Positions 1 through 9,861 of a DNA stretch of 64,000 bases are shown one piece after another (the stretch's first letter is position 1; every line of letters begins with the position of its first letter). Source of the DNA: Leifsonia xyli subsp. cynodontis DSM 46306 (lineage in GTDB: Bacteria; Actinomycetota; Actinomycetes; Actinomycetales; Microbacteriaceae); the NCBI RefSeq assembly GCF_000470775.1, contig NC_022438.1, positions 1,302,001-1,366,000 on the forward strand, written 5' to 3'. The notes below the pieces were generated by a model. That model had not been told where the DNA came from. It ran no database searches and saw nothing but the letters and a program-made list of their open reading frames with translations. The translations under genes and the position numbers were made by a program.

Positions 1-62
1 AATCAGCAGCCGCTGAGCTCAACTCCGCGACCGCTGACATTCGTGCCGCCCAGAAGCGAACT
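1..62. other. Unidentified sequence abutting the truncated IS30 copy
   Basis: Identity with the two complete IS30 copies stops abruptly at about position 63. The 62 bases before it are not part of that element. Read on the reverse strand one frame is open (…VRFWAARMSAVAELSS…), so it may be the end of another gene or another mobile element, but it is too short to name. The junction marks a deletion, recombination or insertion that removed the rest of the IS. Confidence 0.4.
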
Positions 63-846
63 TCGTCTCGGTCGCCACTCGCATCCCAACGTCGTCCGGG
101 AACTGACGGATCAGGGCTCGAGTGATCTGCTCGGGAGACCACCGCAACGCCAGCTTCGACTCAACGAAAGCACGCAACCGCAGCTCTGTCACCAGTCTTC
201 GCGGCTTTGGCCGTGGGCGACGCTTCGCCGAGTAGCGATGTGCTGCGAAGGGGTGATAGATCCCGGTCGAGGACCGGTTCCGGGAGATTTCCCGACTGAT
301 CGTGGATGGCGACCGCCGCAGCTGGGCGGCGATGCTCCGCAGTGACAACCCATCGCGGAGGAGATCCCGGATCTGCTCACGTTCCTCCAGCGAAAGGAAC
401 CGCGGATCGAGCTTCCTCTCCAGCTGAAAGATCGCCGCCGGCGAGATTGTCTCGGTGCCGTCAAGAAACGTCGTCATACCTGTTTTGTAATCGACGACCC
501 GACCATCTGGGTAATAGCGGCGATGAGCGGTCTTCCGGACACCGTTATCCCAATCCCGTGCCGTGCGGATGTTCACCCCGACGGCAGCCGCTGCTTCGCG
601 ACGCGAGATGCCATCGCGTCGCAACTGGAAGTAGCGTTCCTTTCCTGGATGCGGACCAGTCCCGGTTTTCCCCTGGCTGCGCAGGCCGGCCTTCCATACC
701 CACGTCCCGCAGGTCGCCGGGTTGAACCCCAACTCACGCGCCGCGATCGTGATGCTCCCACACGCCTCGAACAACGCGAAGAACGCGTCCTTATCAGCCT
801 GCGTGAAACAGCGTCGATCCCTCGAATAGCTCCTTAAACGGGCCAC
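63..846 (-). pseudogene. IS30 transposase, N-terminal fragment
   Basis: The fragment holds about the first 260 codons of a 474-residue transposase, identical as far as it goes to the two full copies. It includes the N-terminal HTH region and the second HTH (…LSLRSIAAQLRRSPSTISRE…), which in IS30 enzymes binds the terminal repeats. The DDE catalytic half is missing. Reading continues for 14 foreign codons beyond the break and then stops at 19. The start is the GTG at 846, as in the full copies, with GGGAG upstream. It cannot catalyse transposition but could in principle still bind IS ends. Confidence 0.9.
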
Positions 847-900
847 GGTCGTTACAACTCCCAGAAAGTCCAGGTGTTGCAACGACCGTTAGAACCCAAG
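63..900 (-). mobile_element. IS30-family insertion sequence, truncated copy 1
   Basis: This 838-bp segment matches the transposase-start half of the complete copies at 22367-23878 and 48239-49750. It retains the right terminal repeat (about 874-900, containing GTTGCAACGACC and ending CCCAAG) but lacks the other end, cut at about position 63. At 900/901 it joins the coding sequence of a secreted amidase gene, which it truncates. Because the second end is missing no target duplication can be checked, and the copy should not be mobile by itself. Confidence 0.93.
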
Positions 901-1719
901 TGGTGGTCTTGAGGCCCTCGTCGTTCCAGGTCATTGTGATGACGTCGCCGACCTTGACGTCTGACCAGGTGGCGGGGTCATTCTTCAGATCGGTGCGGGT
1001 GATGCCCGTGTCCTTCTGCGTGTTCAGCCAAGTCGAGAAAGCCGGAACGTATGCCCAAGACGGGGTGACCCACTGGTTGGCGGGGTCGAGTTTGCCGTAG
1101 GGGTCGTTGTAGGGGTTCGCGCCCGGGTGTTTCGCCACCCAGGCCGCAAAGGAGTTGTACCAGTCCGGGCGGATGCTTTTCGAGCCGAACCATTCGGCCA
1201 GTCCTGCGGAGACGAAGTTCATGCAGTCCCCGCCCACCGGGCTGAAGTCGCCGTAGCGGGCGCTGTCGTACTTCTCCCAGTGCGCGAGCACAGAGGACAT
1301 TTCCCGTCCGGTGGGGTGAGCGCTTCATACCGGTATCGCTGGAGGGCGATGACCGTCTCCCTCTGGCCCCGTTTGAAGGTGACGGTGACGGTGCCTTTCT
1401 GGTAGTCCGGGACAACCGCTTGCGCCTGACCGCCTTGATACCCGTAGTGCGGTGGCGTTGTCACTGTCACTTTCTTGGGCGTGGCCGAGGTGACAGGAAC
1501 GCATCCCTGCCCGAAGCAGACCTCGGTGGCGTTCTGCAGGTGCCTACCCGTGATCGCGATGTGCTCTCCGCCCATTACATCTCCGACCGTTTTGGACAGG
1601 CCGGACACGGTGGGATTCGCGCCGGATTCCGTCGGCGCCGCCACGCTTGGCGCGGCGGCGCCGAGGATCGCTCCCGCACTGAGGAGAACCGCGACGCTGG
1701 CAGCAACAACCGATCTCAT
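901..1719 (-). pseudogene. Secreted IPT/TIG plus amidase-domain protein, frameshifted and IS-truncated
   Basis: The ATG at 1719 is preceded by AAGGAG and begins a signal peptide (MRSVVAASVAVLLSAGAIL…AAPSVAA). An IPT/TIG-like immunoglobulin fold follows (about residues 35-115: NPTVSGLSKTVGDVMGG…). At about 1300-1315 the frame shifts by one base into an amidase_6-type domain with the nucleophile motif GGDCMNFVS and W-rich surroundings (WYNSFAAW, WAYVPAFSTWL). The domain is then cut off by the IS at 901 after …DEGLKTT. The intact protein was probably an exported peptidoglycan- or peptide-directed hydrolase. Two independent lesions make it non-functional. The amidase assignment rests on the GGDC-x-NFVS motif. 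Confidence 0.8.
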
Positions 1720-1770
1720 AACCGCTCCTTGTTCGTTTGCTTTCGTCCCAGACCGACGGGGACGATCCAA

Positions 1771-2066
1771 TTAATATTGGTATACGTTGTGAGTGGGCTG
1801 GCGGCGGGCTGAAGCTCTTCGCATGCCGTCACCGGGCGTCGCTGGTCGCGACGACACGCTCCGCTCGCACCTGTTCGCTGCTGCTCCCGAGGCGGAAAAA
1901 CGCAGCAGGACCAGGTTTTCGCCTGCCCCGCATCGACGGGAAAGCCGTACGTCGCCAGCCTGTGCCGCCGAGTGGCGACACGCGGAACTCCGCACCGGGT
2001 TCGGCGGTCCTCCCCCGCCGAGCGCGCCCCACCCCATGAGAACGATGGAACGATGCCGAGGGTCCC
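1771..2066. other. Intergenic stretch without recognisable gene
   Basis: No open frame here shows a convincing start, ribosome site or family motif. It begins with an AT-rich patch (1769-1785, containing TTAATATTGGTATAC) that could be the promoter of the reverse-strand amidase gene. The rest is GC-rich and featureless up to the hairpin at 2067. Confidence 0.5.
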
Positions 2067-2093
2067 GTCCGCCTCCGACAGTGCGAGGCGGAC
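2067..2093 (-). terminator. Hairpin downstream of the VOC gene
   Basis: Two perfect 9-base arms, GTCCGCCTC and GAGGCGGAC, enclose a 9-base loop about 34 bases after the VOC stop codon. There is no clear T-run, so intrinsic termination is likely but not certain. Confidence 0.45.
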
Positions 2094-2126
2094 CTACGCC
2101 GCCTGAGGCGCGAGCGCGAACGTGGC

Positions 2127-2546
2127 TCAGACCTGCGGCGAACTCGCGATGTTCACCAGCCACTGGATTCCGAACCGGTCGGCGAGCATCCCGAAGCTGT
2201 CGCCCCACGGCGCCGTCGAGAGCGGTTCGAACACCGTTCCGCCCTCGGCGAGCTTGGTGTAGTAGCCGGCGAGCTGGTCGTGGTCGTCGCCGCTGAGCGA
2301 CACCGAGATCTGCGATCCCTCCCTCAGCTCCATGTGCGAGGGGACATCGGCGGCCATGATTGTGAAACCGGCGTCCGTGGTGAGCTGCCCGTGCATGACG
2401 AGGTCCGCATCGGCCGGGTCCTGACTCATCCCGACCTCACCGAATGTGCTGGTCTGCAGAGCCCCACCGAAGACGGACTGGTAGAAGTCGAGCGCATCCC
2501 GGGCCTGGGCGCGAAAGTTGAGGTAGGGGTTCAGGATGGACGGCAT
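2127..2546 (-). CDS. VOC (glyoxalase/PhnB-like) family protein
   Basis: This 139-residue protein begins MPSILNPYLNFRAQARDALDFY and contains the PhnB-type signatures FGGALQTSTFGE and ‘APWGDSFGMLADRFGIQWLVN’ split around residues 110-132. Such proteins fold as paired beta-alpha-beta-beta-beta modules and usually dimerise around a metal or small-molecule site; the substrate is unknown for this subgroup. The start has a good AAGGAGA ribosome site seven bases upstream. It is a single-gene unit beside tRNA-Val. A name of 3-demethylubiquinone methyltransferase often attached to this family would be misleading here. Confidence 0.85.
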   Translation of the reverse strand: MPSILNPYLNFRAQARDALDFYQSVFGGALQTSTFGEVGMSQDPADADLVMHGQLTTDAGFTIMAADVPSHMELREGSQISVSLSGDDHDQLAGYYTKLAEGGTVFEPLSTAPWGDSFGMLADRFGIQWLVNIASSPQV

Positions 2547-2709
2547 GAGAAGGTCTCCTTCGTCGTTTTCTCGGCCCGCGTGTCCGGTCTCGCCCAGCGT
2601 AGCCCCGGAACGGCGACCGCGGGAGAGGCCGGCCGCCGCGCTGGGGCCGGCGGTCGGAGTGCCATCGTCGCTCGCACAGCATCGAGTTCGGTAGGCTGAG
2701 CGAGATGAC

Positions 2710-2782
2710 GGGCCTTTAGCTCAGCTGGTAGAGCGCCACGTTTACACCGTGGATGTCGTCGGTTCGAACCCGGCAGGGCCCA
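2710..2782 (+). tRNA. tRNA-Val (anticodon TAC)
   Basis: A 73-base cloverleaf: acceptor GGGCCTT pairs with AGGGCCC plus discriminator A, the D stem is GCTC/GAGC, the anticodon stem CCACG/CGTGG encloses loop TTTACAC (TAC), and the T loop is GGTTCGAAC. CCA is not encoded. Confidence 0.95.
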
Positions 2783-2799
2783 CTGTGCGCCGCTCGCTG

Positions 2800-3274
2800 T
2801 CAGCCGACGTGCGCGGGCAGGGGGTCCAGGGCCGCGCGGTAGGCCTCGATCGAACGCGCTTGGCCGGGGGCGGTGATGAAGGGAGGAGCGGATGATGCCG
2901 CTCTCGTCGATGACGAAGGTCGCGCGGTTCGCGAAGCCTTTCTCCGCCAAGAAGACGCCGTACTCCTTGGCGATGCCGCCGTGTGGCCAGAAGTCGGCGA
3001 GGAGGGTGAAGCCGTAGCCTTCGTGCTCCGCCCACGCGCGCAGAGTGAACTTGGAGTCGACCGAGACGGCGAGGAGCTCGACGCGGTGGTCCTCGAAGAG
3101 GGCGAGGTTGTCGCGCAGCTCGCACAGCTCTCCGGTGCAGGTTCCTGAGAACGCGAGGGGGAAGAAGACGATCGCGACCGCCTTTCTGCCCCGGAAGTCG
3201 CTGAGGCGGACGGCCTGGCCGTGCTGGTTCGGCAGTTCGAAGTCGGGAGCCTGGGTGTCGTTCTCCAGAGCCAT
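2800..3274 (-). pseudogene. AhpE-type peroxiredoxin, C-terminal frameshift
   Basis: Starting at ATG 3274 the protein is a one-cysteine-type peroxiredoxin close to actinobacterial AhpE: ALENDTQAPDFELPNQHG, then FFPLAFSGTCTGELCELRDNL with the peroxidatic Cys in SGTC, then DFWPHGGIAKEYGVF and FVIDESGIIRSS. At about 2885 one base is out of register; in the next frame the expected ending …ITAPGQARSIEAYRAALDPL continues to a TGA at 2800. Without a shift the frame runs far past into the tRNA. The catalytic core is intact, so a partly active read-through product is conceivable; a sequencing slip is the alternative. Confidence 0.82.
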
Positions 3275-3485
3275 ATCGTGCAGCTGTCCTTTCAGTCCCG
3301 CGGCGTACGGTCTCCTGCGGGAACACGAGCACATAGCATAAACCCCATTCCATGCCCGCCAACACAGCGACGGTCACCGTCCGCTTCGAGATGCGGCTAG
3401 GCTGAGCGATGGTGCCCGATTTGTCGCAATCCGACAGAGGATGCGCGCCTTCCACGATCCATCCGACACAAGAAAGAGGTCGAGG

Positions 3486-6212
3486 GTGACTGTAAACGAC
3501 CAGGACCCGTACTCGATGAATAACATCGATTCGGACCCGGAGGAGACCGCCGAATGGCGCGAATCCCTCGATGCACTGGTTGCGGCACACGGCCATGAGC
3601 GGGCTCGCGAGATCATGCTCAGCCTGCTGAAACGCTCGAAGGAACTGCACCTCGGCGTGCCGATGGTGCCGACCACCGACTACATCAACACCATCTCCCC
3701 GGAGAACGAGCCGGACTTCCCCGGCGACGAGGAGATCGAGCGCCGGTATCGGGCCTGGATGCGCTGGAACGCGGCGGTCCTCGTTCACCGTGCGCAGCGC
3801 CCCGGCATCGCCGTCGGCGGCCACATCTCCACTTACGCGTCGAGCGCGGCGCTGTACGAAGTGGGCTTCAACCATTTCTTCCGCGGCCAGGACCACCTGG
3901 GCGGCGGCGACCAGATCTTCATCCAGGGCCACGCCTCCCCCGGCGCCTACGCCCGGGCGTTCCTCGAGGGCCGGCTCAGCGCCGACCAGCTCGACGGCTT
4001 CCGGCAGGAGAAGTCCCACGCCGGCGGCGGCCTCTCCTCGTACCCGCACCCGCGGCTCATGCCGGAGTTCTGGCAGTTCCCGACCGTGTCGATGGGCCTC
4101 GGGCCGATCAACGCGATCTACCAGGCGCAGCTCAACAAGTACCTCACCAACCGCGGCATCAAGGACGCCTCCGACCAGCATGTCTGGGCGTTCCTCGGCG
4201 ACGGCGAGATGGACGAGGTGGAGTCGCGCGGACAGCTGCAGGTGGCGGCGAACGAGAAGCTCGACAATCTGACTTTCGTCATCAACGCCAACCTCCAGCG
4301 CCTCGACGGCCCGGTGCGCGGCAACGGCAAGATCATCCAGGAGCTGGAGAGCTACTTCCGCGGCGCGGGCTGGAACGTCATCAAGGTCATCTGGGGCCGC
4401 GAGTGGGACGACCTGCTCGCCCGCGACGCCGATGGCGCGCTGGTGAACCTCATGAACCAGACGCCGGACGGCGACTACCAGACCTACAAGACCGAGAACG
4501 GCGCGTACGTGCGCGAGAACTTCTTCGGTCGTGATCCGCGCACCCTCAAGCTCGTCGAGGACTACACCGACGACCAGGTGTGGGGCCTCAAGCGCGGCGG
4601 CCACGACTACCGCAAGGTCTACGCGGCCTTCAAAGCGGCCGTCGAGCACAAGGGCCAGCCCACCGTCATCATCGCGAAGACCATCAAGGGCTACGGCCTC
4701 GGTCCGAGCTTCGAGGGCCGCAACGCGACCCACCAGATGAAGAAGATGACGCTGGACAACCTGAAGACGTTCCGCGACGCCATGCGCATCCCGATCTCGG
4801 ACGCGCAGCTCGAGGAGAACCCGTACCTGCCGCCGTACTACAACCCGGGACCGCAGGACGAGGCCATCCAGTACCTGCACGACCGCCGTCGCGCGCTGGG
4901 CGGCTACCTGCCCGAGCGCCGCACGAAGTACACGCAGCTGAACCTACCGGAAGACTCCGCCTACGCGATCGCCAAGAAGGGCTCCGGCACACAGGAGATC
5001 GCCACGACAATGGCGTTCGTCCGCCTGCTCAAGGACCTGCTGCGCTCGAAGGACTTCGGCCACCGCATCGTCCCGATCATCCCGGACGAGGCCCGCACCT
5101 TCGGCATGGACGCGTTCTTCCCGAATGCGAAGATCTACAACCCGAACGGCCAGCACTACACCTCGGTCGACCGCGAGCTGCTGCTGGCGTACAAGGAGAG
5201 CCCGCAGGGCCAGATCCTCCACGTCGGCATCAACGAGGCCGGTGCGCTGGCCGCGTTCACCAACGTGGGAACGTCGTACTCGACGCAGGGCGAGCCGCTC
5301 ATCCCGGTCTACGTCTTCTACTCGATGTTCGGGTTCCAGCGCACGGGCGACGCGATCTGGGCGGCGGGCGACCAGATGGCGCGCGGCTTCATGATCGGCG
5401 CGACCGCCGGCCGCACCACGCTGACCGGCGAGGGTCTGCAGCACGCCGACGGCCACTCCCTCGTGCTCTCGAACACGAACCCCGCCGTCGTCTCCTACGA
5501 TCCCGCTTACGGCTATGAGATCGGCCACATCGTCCGCTCGGGCCTCGAACGGATGTACGGCGAGTCCCACCCCGAACCGAACATCATGTACTACCTGACG
5601 GTCTACAACGAGCCGATCGTCCAGCCCGCCGAGCCGGAGAACGTCGATGTGGACGGCATCGTCCGCGGCATCCACAAGCTCAGCGACGGCGAGGGCGGCG
5701 GCCCCAAGGCCCAGCTGCTCGCATCGGGCGTCTCGGTGCCGTGGGCTCTGGAGGCCCAGCACCTGCTTCAGCAGGACTGGGGTGTGTCCGCCGATGTGTG
5801 GAGCGTTACGTCGTGGGGCGAACTGCGCCGCGACGGTCTCAAAGCGGAGGAGCACAACTTCCTCCACCCGCAGCAGGAGAAGCAGGTGCCTTACCTCACC
5901 CGCAAGCTTGAGGGCGCCGAGGGCCCGTTCGTCGCGGTCACCGACTATATGCACGCTGTCCCCGACCAGATCCGCCCGTTCATCCCCGGCGAGTACGCGA
6001 CGCTGGGAGCCGACGGCTTCGGCTTCTCGGACACCCGCGCCGCCGCCCGCCGGTTCTTCAAGATCGACGGCCCCTCGCTCGTCGTCCGCACTCTGGAGCT
6101 GCTCGCGGCCCAGGGGAAGGTGGACCCGAACGCGCCGGCCTGGGCGATCGAGAAATACCTCCTGCACGATGTGAACGCGGGCACCACCGGCACCGCGGGC
6201 GGCGACGCCTGA
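3486..6212 (+). CDS. aceE: Pyruvate dehydrogenase E1 component (homodimeric AceE)
   Basis: This 908-residue enzyme matches the alpha2-type E1 (about 890-930 residues) that decarboxylates pyruvate with thiamine diphosphate and acetylates the lipoyl domain of E2. The ThDP motif is clear ([10 protein letters not shown] … [11 protein letters not shown], about residues 238-280), as are [28 protein letters not shown] and the C-terminal [14 protein letters not shown] at 3486 is preferred over an upstream ATG at 3441 because AAAGAGG lies just before it. It is followed closely by fasR and the fab genes, so acetyl-CoA supply and fatty-acid synthesis sit together. Confidence 0.97.
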   Translation: MTVNDQDPYSMNNIDSDPEETAEWRESLDALVAAHGHERAREIMLSLLKRSKELHLGVPMVPTTDYINTISPENEPDFPGDEEIERRYRAWMRWNAAVLVHRAQRPGIAVGGHISTYASSAALYEVGFNHFFRGQDHLGGGDQIFIQGHASPGAYARAFLEGRLSADQLDGFRQEKSHAGGGLSSYPHPRLMPEFWQFPTVSMGLGPINAIYQAQLNKYLTNRGIKDASDQHVWAFLGDGEMDEVESRGQLQVAANEKLDNLTFVINANLQRLDGPVRGNGKIIQELESYFRGAGWNVIKVIWGREWDDLLARDADGALVNLMNQTPDGDYQTYKTENGAYVRENFFGRDPRTLKLVEDYTDDQVWGLKRGGHDYRKVYAAFKAAVEHKGQPTVIIAKTIKGYGLGPSFEGRNATHQMKKMTLDNLKTFRDAMRIPISDAQLEENPYLPPYYNPGPQDEAIQYLHDRRRALGGYLPERRTKYTQLNLPEDSAYAIAKKGSGTQEIATTMAFVRLLKDLLRSKDFGHRIVPIIPDEARTFGMDAFFPNAKIYNPNGQHYTSVDRELLLAYKESPQGQILHVGINEAGALAAFTNVGTSYSTQGEPLIPVYVFYSMFGFQRTGDAIWAAGDQMARGFMIGATAGRTTLTGEGLQHADGHSLVLSNTNPAVVSYDPAYGYEIGHIVRSGLERMYGESHPEPNIMYYLTVYNEPIVQPAEPENVDVDGIVRGIHKLSDGEGGGPKAQLLASGVSVPWALEAQHLLQQDWGVSADVWSVTSWGELRRDGLKAEEHNFLHPQQEKQVPYLTRKLEGAEGPFVAVTDYMHAVPDQIRPFIPGEYATLGADGFGFSDTRAAARRFFKIDGPSLVVRTLELLAAQGKVDPNAPAWAIEKYLLHDVNAGTTGTAGGDA

Positions 6213-6222
6213 CTCCGGGCCC

Positions 6223-7431
6223 GTGCCGACGACACCGGAGAGGACCACGTCCGAGACCCTTGCGTGGCTGCGCAAGATCTCAGGCGAACTCGCCACGACG
6301 ACACTGAAGCGCCTGGAGGACACGCTCCCCTGGTACCGGGACATGCCCCCCGGCCGCCGCAGCGCGGTCGGCCTGGTGGCTCAGGCCGGCATCTCCTCGT
6401 TCATCTCGTGGTTCGACGACCCGCGTTCGACGCCGTGGATCGCGGCCGACGTCTTCGGGGCGGCTCCTCGCGAGCTGCTCCGGAGCGTCAGCCTGCAGCA
6501 GACGCTCCAGCTGATCAAGATCACCGTCGAGGTGGTCGAGGAGCGCGTCAAGAGTTCCAACGATGGACCGTTGAAGGACTCGATCCTGCTCTACTCGCGC
6601 GAGATCGCCTTCGCCGCCGCGGACGTCTACGCTCGCGCCGCCGAGGCCAGAGGGCTGTGGGACGCACGTCTGGAGGCGCTCGTCGTCGACAGTATCCTCA
6701 CCGGTGAGTACGACGATGAGCTGCCCAGCCGCATCGCCGCGCTCGGCTGGCACGGTCACGGCGAGGTGAGCGTCCTCGTCGGCACCGCACCGAAGCTGCT
6801 GGATGTCGACCAGCTGCGGCGAACGGCCCGGCACATGTCCGCCGACGTGCTGATCGGGGTGCAGGGCAGCCGGCTCGTGCTCGTCATCGGCCGCGCCTGG
6901 CCGAGCGACAGCACTCCGGAGGACGCCATCGGCACCGCGCCCACGGTCTCCTTCATGGACATCGCGCAGCAGCTGGAGCCGGGCTTCGGCTCTGGGCACC
7001 TCGTCCTCGGCCACGAAGTCCCGAGCTTGGTGGACGCCTCCAAGAGCGCGAAGGCCGCCCTCGCCGGCTTCGCTGTGGCCAAGGCCTGGCGCAACTGCCC
7101 CCGCCCGGTGCATGCCGACGATCTGCTCCCCGAGCGCGCGTTCGCCGGCGACGGCCTTGCCCGCGCGACGCTCATCAACCGTGTCTACCGGCCGCTGCAG
7201 AGCTATTCGACCGAACTGCTCACCACACTGTGGTGTTACCTTGACAACGGCCGGTCGCTGGAGGCGACGGCGCGGGAGCTGTTCGTGCATCCGAACACCG
7301 TGCGCTACCGGTTGAAGCGCGTCTCCGACGTGATCGGCTGGGACGCCACCGGGGCGCGCGAGGCGCTCATCCTGCAGGCCGCGCTCATCGTGGGCTCGAT
7401 CAACGAGCCGGACGGGCCGCGGCGCGCCTGA
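6223..7431 (+). CDS. fasR: PucR/CdaR-type transcriptional regulator of fatty-acid synthesis (FasR-like)
   Basis: The 402-residue protein has a long N-terminal sensor region, a central GGDEF-like PucR region and a C-terminal PucR helix-turn-helix (TLWCYLDNGRSLEATARELF then HPNTVRYRLKRV, about residues 335-380). Lying directly upstream of fabD-fabH-acpP-fabF, it matches the position and type of Streptomyces FasR, which binds the fabD promoter and activates the operon. The GTG start lies 11 bases after aceE, suggesting co-transcription. A likely operator is the palindrome at 7447-7468. That it activates rather than represses here is by analogy. Confidence 0.88.
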   Translation: MPTTPERTTSETLAWLRKISGELATTTLKRLEDTLPWYRDMPPGRRSAVGLVAQAGISSFISWFDDPRSTPWIAADVFGAAPRELLRSVSLQQTLQLIKITVEVVEERVKSSNDGPLKDSILLYSREIAFAAADVYARAAEARGLWDARLEALVVDSILTGEYDDELPSRIAALGWHGHGEVSVLVGTAPKLLDVDQLRRTARHMSADVLIGVQGSRLVLVIGRAWPSDSTPEDAIGTAPTVSFMDIAQQLEPGFGSGHLVLGHEVPSLVDASKSAKAALAGFAVAKAWRNCPRPVHADDLLPERAFAGDGLARATLINRVYRPLQSYSTELLTTLWCYLDNGRSLEATARELFVHPNTVRYRLKRVSDVIGWDATGAREALILQAALIVGSINEPDGPRRA

Positions 7432-7433
7432 TT

Positions 7434-7468
7434 TTGCAGACTCCCACAAAGCCTTCGATAATACTTTG
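7434..7468 (+). promoter_or_regulatory. Candidate fabD promoter and FasR operator
   Basis: Immediately after fasR lie TTGCAG (7434-7439) and TAATAC (7459-7464), a plausible -35/-10 pair with a long 19-base spacer. An inverted repeat CAAAG-12-CTTTG (7447-7451 and 7464-7468) spans the spacer and reaches into the -10 box. A long spacer covered by a palindrome is typical of promoters that need an activator. The link to FasR is inferred from position only. Confidence 0.4.
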
Positions 7469-7516
7469 AATTTGTCCCACACATCCGCGCGGCGGAAGAT
7501 TGGCAGACTGGAACTC

Positions 7517-8437
7517 GTGATTGTCATCGTGTGCCCGGGGCAGGGCTCTCAGACCCCCGGCTTCCTCGATCCCTGGCTCGCCGAAGCGCCGTTCCGCGAT
7601 CAGCTCACCGGCATCTCCGACGCGGTGGGGATCGACCTCGTCGCACACGGGACGGTGAGCGACGAGGAGACCATCCGGGACACCGCGGTGGCGCAGCCGC
7701 TCATCGTGTCGGCCGGTCTGCTGACGCTCTCGGCGCTGCTGGCCGATGGCCGCCGGGAGAAGATCGGCGGAATCGCGGGCCACTCGGTCGGCGAGCTGAC
7801 CGCCGCCGCCGGGGCCGGGGTGCTGTCGGAGACCGACGCTGTGGCGTTCGTCCGTGAGCGCGGAGCCGCGATGGCGCGCGCCGCCGCCGAGTCGCCCACC
7901 GGCATGAGTGCCATCATCGGAGCCGATGAGGCCGAGCTGTCCGCGAAGCTCGACGAGCTGGGCCTCTCCCCCGCCAACAACAACGGTGCGGGGCAGATCG
8001 TGGTCGCCGGAGCGCTGGACGCTCTGGCCGCTCTCGGCGCGGAGCCGCCGGCGCGCGCCCGGGTCATCCCGTTGCGGGTCGCGGGCGCTTTCCACACTCG
8101 GTACATGGCCTCCGCTGTTCCCGCGCTGGAGCGGTTCGCGGCGACGCTGACCACGAGTGAACCGACGCTGCGCCTCTGGACCAACAAGGACGGCTCGGAG
8201 GTCGCCGACGGCGCCGAGTTCCTCCGGCTGCTGGTCGGACAGGTCTCCTCGCCGGTGCGGTGGGACCTCACCATGCAGGCGTTCCAGGAGGCCGGGGTGA
8301 CCGGTCTGATCGAGCTGGCCCCGGCCGGTGCGCTCACGGGGCTCGCCAAGCGCGGCCTGAAGGGCGTGCCCACCGTCGCCGTCAAGACGCCGGAGGACCT
8401 GCCTGCCGCGTACGACCTCATCGACCAGGCTGCCTAG
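7517..8437 (+). CDS. fabD: Malonyl-CoA:ACP transacylase
   Basis: A 306-residue FabD. It loads malonyl groups onto ACP for FAS-II. The N-terminal CPGQGSQTPGFL, the nucleophile elbow GHSVGELTAA (about residue 90) and GAFHTRYM with the catalytic His are all present. Start is placed at GTG 7517 (IVIVCPGQGSQ…), which fits actinobacterial FabD N-termini; the open frame extends upstream without a good ribosome site. It is followed after 11 bases by fabH, whose ribosome site overlaps the fabD stop. Confidence 0.95.
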   Translation: MIVIVCPGQGSQTPGFLDPWLAEAPFRDQLTGISDAVGIDLVAHGTVSDEETIRDTAVAQPLIVSAGLLTLSALLADGRREKIGGIAGHSVGELTAAAGAGVLSETDAVAFVRERGAAMARAAAESPTGMSAIIGADEAELSAKLDELGLSPANNNGAGQIVVAGALDALAALGAEPPARARVIPLRVAGAFHTRYMASAVPALERFAATLTTSEPTLRLWTNKDGSEVADGAEFLRLLVGQVSSPVRWDLTMQAFQEAGVTGLIELAPAGALTGLAKRGLKGVPTVAVKTPEDLPAAYDLIDQAA

Positions 8438-8448
8438 GAGAGACCCGG

Positions 8449-9459
8449 ATGACCCAGAACCACCCCACCCTGCAGCAGCCGCACGGCCCGCAGTACACCC
8501 GCATCCTGTCGATCGGCGCCGCGCGCGGCGACCTCGTGGTTCCGAACGATGACCTCGTTGGCCCCATCGACTCCTCGGACGAGTGGATCCGGCAGCGCAC
8601 CGGCATCGTCACGCGCACCCGCGCGAGCCGCGGGCTGACCGCCGTCGATCTCGCCACCGAGGCCGCGACCGAGGCCATCGAGAAGTCGGGTGTCGACCCG
8701 AAGCTGATCGACGTCGTCATCGTCGCGACGATCTCGAACCCCCAGCAGACGCCGTCGCTGGCCGCTGTGCTCGCCGACCGGGTCGGTGCGAACCCCGCGG
8801 CCGCGTACGACATGAACGCGGCCTGCGCCGGATACGCCTACGGCATCGCCCAGGCCGATGCGCTCATCCGCACCGGCGTAGCGCACTATGCGCTGGTGGT
8901 CGGCGCTGAGAAGCTCTCGGACATCGTGGACCCCACCGACCGCACCATCTCCTTCCTACTCGGCGATGGTGCGGGCGCCGTCGTCATCGGCCCGAGCGAG
9001 TATCCGGGCATCTCCCAGACGATCTGGGGCTCCGATGGGTCGAAGGCCGGAGCGGTCGGGATGGGCAGCACGCTCACCGAGTTCCGCGACGGCGAGAAGC
9101 CGTGGCCGACTCTGCGCCAGGACGGGCAGGCTGTGTTCCGGTGGGCCGTCTGGGAGATGGCGAAGGTGGCCAAGCAGGCCCTGGATGCGGCCGGTGTCGC
9201 CCCGGAGCAGCTCGCCGCCTTCATCCCGCACCAGGCGAACATGCGCATCGTCGACGAGTTCGCAAAGCAGGTGAAGCTGCCGGAGACGGTCGCCATCGCC
9301 CGCGATATCGAGACAACCGGGAACACCTCGGCCGCCTCGATCCCCCTTGCGACCCACCGCCTGCTCCAGGAGAACCCGGAGCTCAGCGGCGGCCTCGCGC
9401 TGCAGATCGGATTCGGCGCCGGTCTGGTCTTCGGCGCTCAGGTGGTTGTGCTGCCTTAG
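8449..9459 (+). CDS. fabH: 3-oxoacyl-ACP synthase III
   Basis: A 336-residue KAS III that starts fatty-acid chains by condensing acyl-CoA with malonyl-ACP; in Gram-positives branched acyl-CoA primers are typical. The catalytic triad is visible: Cys in AACAGYAYG, His in IPHQANMRI and Asn in TTGNTSAAS. ATG 8449 is preceded by TAGGAGAG, which includes the fabD stop codon, indicating translational coupling. It lies between fabD and acpP. Confidence 0.96.
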   Translation: MTQNHPTLQQPHGPQYTRILSIGAARGDLVVPNDDLVGPIDSSDEWIRQRTGIVTRTRASRGLTAVDLATEAATEAIEKSGVDPKLIDVVIVATISNPQQTPSLAAVLADRVGANPAAAYDMNAACAGYAYGIAQADALIRTGVAHYALVVGAEKLSDIVDPTDRTISFLLGDGAGAVVIGPSEYPGISQTIWGSDGSKAGAVGMGSTLTEFRDGEKPWPTLRQDGQAVFRWAVWEMAKVAKQALDAAGVAPEQLAAFIPHQANMRIVDEFAKQVKLPETVAIARDIETTGNTSAASIPLATHRLLQENPELSGGLALQIGFGAGLVFGAQVVVLP

Positions 9460-9501
9460 ACTGTTCCACGGTCAAACGACACCCTCAAGGAGATAAACAT
9501 C

Positions 9502-9753
9502 ATGGCATTGTCTACCGAAGAAGTTCTTGCCGGCCTGGCCGAACTCATCAAAGACGAGACCGGCATCGCAACGGACACGGTTGAGCTGGACAAATCGTTC
9601 ACCGATGACCTCGACATCGACTCCATCTCGATGATGACCATCGTGGTCAACGCCGAGGACAAGTTCGACGTCAAGATCCCGGACGAGGAGGTTAAGAACC
9701 TCAAGACCGTCGGTGACGCTGTCGAGTTCATCGTCAAGGCGCAGGACGCCTAA
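9502..9753 (+). CDS. acpP: Acyl carrier protein
   Basis: An acidic 83-residue carrier protein. The phosphopantetheine attachment serine is in DLDIDSISMM (about residue 39). It carries the growing acyl chain between the FAS-II enzymes. A strong AAGGAGAT ribosome site precedes ATG 9502, in keeping with the high level needed. A GC-rich hairpin after the gene (9780-9807) may reduce read-through into fabF. Confidence 0.97.
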   Translation: MALSTEEVLAGLAELIKDETGIATDTVELDKSFTDDLDIDSISMMTIVVNAEDKFDVKIPDEEVKNLKTVGDAVEFIVKAQDA

Positions 9754-9779
9754 GCGCCGCAAGAAGAAACTTCTCTCGT

Positions 9780-9807
9780 GCGGGCGGCGTGACACCGCTC
9801 CGCCCGC
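9780..9807 (+). terminator. Intra-operon hairpin between acpP and fabF
   Basis: Arms GCGGGCGG and CCGCCCGC are perfect 8-base partners around a 12-base loop. No T-run follows, so it may be a partial terminator or an mRNA-stabilising end that leaves acpP message more abundant than fabF. Confidence 0.35.
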
Positions 9808-9861
9808 GCGGGCGGCGGCGCTTGCGATGCGCCGATGTTCCTACTACACGGAGTTGCCGTT

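Noticed and set aside
2870..2892. AAGGGAGGAG string as a further copy of the dispersed repeat
   Set aside because: It lies within the peroxiredoxin coding sequence and is explained by the codons for IIRSS; no flanking similarity.
2742..4880. 712-residue reverse open frame
   Set aside because: It is the antisense shadow of aceE in high-GC DNA, plus peroxiredoxin fragments; it has no ribosome site and is arginine/valine-rich without family motifs.
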